A DNA stretch of 5,517 bases from Nitrososphaerota archaeon (GTDB taxonomy: Archaea > Thermoproteota > Nitrososphaeria > Nitrososphaerales > JACQRY01): the NCBI GenBank assembly GCA_016206275.1, contig JACQRY010000051.1, forward strand, positions 1-5,517. The letters run 5' to 3'. The translations under genes were made by a program, and so were the position numbers. Below the pieces are notes generated by a model that was not told the DNA's origin, made no database searches, and saw only the letters and a list, made by a program, of their open reading frames with translations. This document shows, piece after piece, positions 5,062 to 5,517 of this stretch (the stretch's first letter is position 1; each line of letters begins with the position of its first letter).

Positions 5062-5517
5062 TTGAAGGCGATGAAACTATACGGATTCAAATCCATGAAA
5101 ATAGCGGACACACCACCACCCAAAGTCGGTCCAAAAGACATTCTAGTGAAAGTAGCCGCATGCGGCCTCTGTGGAACAGACCTTGAGCACTATGAAGGAG
5201 TACCCACCTTCGGCAGGCTGCCCATCACCCTCGGCCACGAGATCTCAGGCATAGTCAGCGAAACTGGGGCGCAAGTCACCAGAGTCAAAAAAGGAGACAG
5301 AGTCCTAGCACCACCCATACTGACCTGCGGCAACTGCTACTACTGCAGATCAGGCAGAGACAACCTCTGCGAAAACTTCCTAATGCTGGGCAGCAGCATC
5401 AACGGAGGCTTCGCCGAATACGTCCTTATCCCAAGAGAAAGAGACCTAGTGCCGCTCCCCCAAGAAATACCGCTGGAAGAAGGCGCAGTAATCACCGACG
5501 CTTTAGCAACCCCCTAC
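5062..5517 (+). CDS. Zinc-dependent medium-chain alcohol dehydrogenase, 3'-partial
   Basis: The first 152 residues of a medium-chain dehydrogenase/reductase, an enzyme that oxidises an alcohol (or reduces a carbonyl) with NAD(P); a full protein is about 340-370 residues. The GroES-like catalytic domain is visible: GLCGTD with zinc ligand Cys37, GHE with His59 and Glu60, KKGDRV (76-81), and the structural zinc loop with Cys89, Cys92, Cys95 and Cys103. GGFAEYVLIP (115-124) is typical. The window ends at ITDALATPY, just before the NAD-binding Rossmann domain, so cofactor preference cannot be read. Start: TTG at 5062 (ATG at 5071 is the alternative, three codons shorter). The TPY ending is reminiscent of 6-hydroxycyclohex-1-ene-1-carboxyl-CoA dehydrogenases of benzoyl-CoA breakdown, though sorbitol/threonine-type dehydrogenases are equally possible. 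It probably forms an operon with the preceding gene. Confidence 0.9.
   Translation, partial: MKAMKLYGFKSMKIADTPPPKVGPKDILVKVAACGLCGTDLEHYEGVPTFGRLPITLGHEISGIVSETGAQVTRVKKGDRVLAPPILTCGNCYYCRSGRDNLCENFLMLGSSINGGFAEYVLIPRERDLVPLPQEIPLEEGAVITDALATPY

Overview
The window reads as a piece of an archaeal genome, most likely from an uncultivated TACK-type lineage (Bathyarchaeia-like is my best guess; this is inference from gene style, not a database result). The grounds are TATA-like boxes 25-40 bp before start codons, two + strand genes with no visible Shine-Dalgarno sequence (leaderless style), other genes starting with TTG behind a good Shine-Dalgarno, and a UPF0175-type antitoxin next to a DUF3368/PIN-like toxin remnant.

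Layout, left to right. (1) 1-1160, +: an M28 zinc metallopeptidase with an inserted PA domain. It is open at the left edge, so only a short N-terminal piece is missing. The last zinc ligand, normally His, reads as Asn. (2) 1203-1322 and 1327-1566, both -: a two-gene toxin-antitoxin module in antitoxin-toxin order. The antitoxin looks nearly intact and the toxin is cut to 39 residues, so the module is probably decaying. (3) 1567-1797: no convincing gene; it holds the antitoxin promoter and a perfect 7-bp inverted repeat. (4) 1798-3311, -: a phenylacetate-CoA-ligase-family adenylating enzyme followed by a 67-residue helical protein whose ribosome binding site overlaps the ligase stop codon. (5) 3312-3417: a divergent promoter region. 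(6) 3418-4305, +: a ten-helix EamA/DMT permease. (7) 4367-5011, +: a cysteine-containing protein resembling the L-2-amino-thiazoline-4-carboxylate hydrolase family. (8) 5062-5517, +: the N-terminal third or more of a zinc-dependent medium-chain dehydrogenase, running off the right edge.

How the genes may work together: an acyl-CoA ligase, a permease, a hydrolase-like protein and an alcohol-type dehydrogenase side by side would suit uptake and breakdown of a small organic acid, possibly aromatic. Only the 5011/5062 pair and the 1798/3311 pair are arranged like operons, and the substrate cannot be read from the sequence.

At the whole-window scale, the + strand is strongly enriched in A and C at silent positions in genes of both directions. 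Sharp changes occur inside the M28 gene and inside the ligase gene. I see no tRNA, rRNA, CRISPR array, insertion sequence or clear terminator, and no convincing new multi-gene system. The most useful leads are the substituted zinc ligand, the broken toxin, the ligase-coupled small protein and the patchy strand composition.
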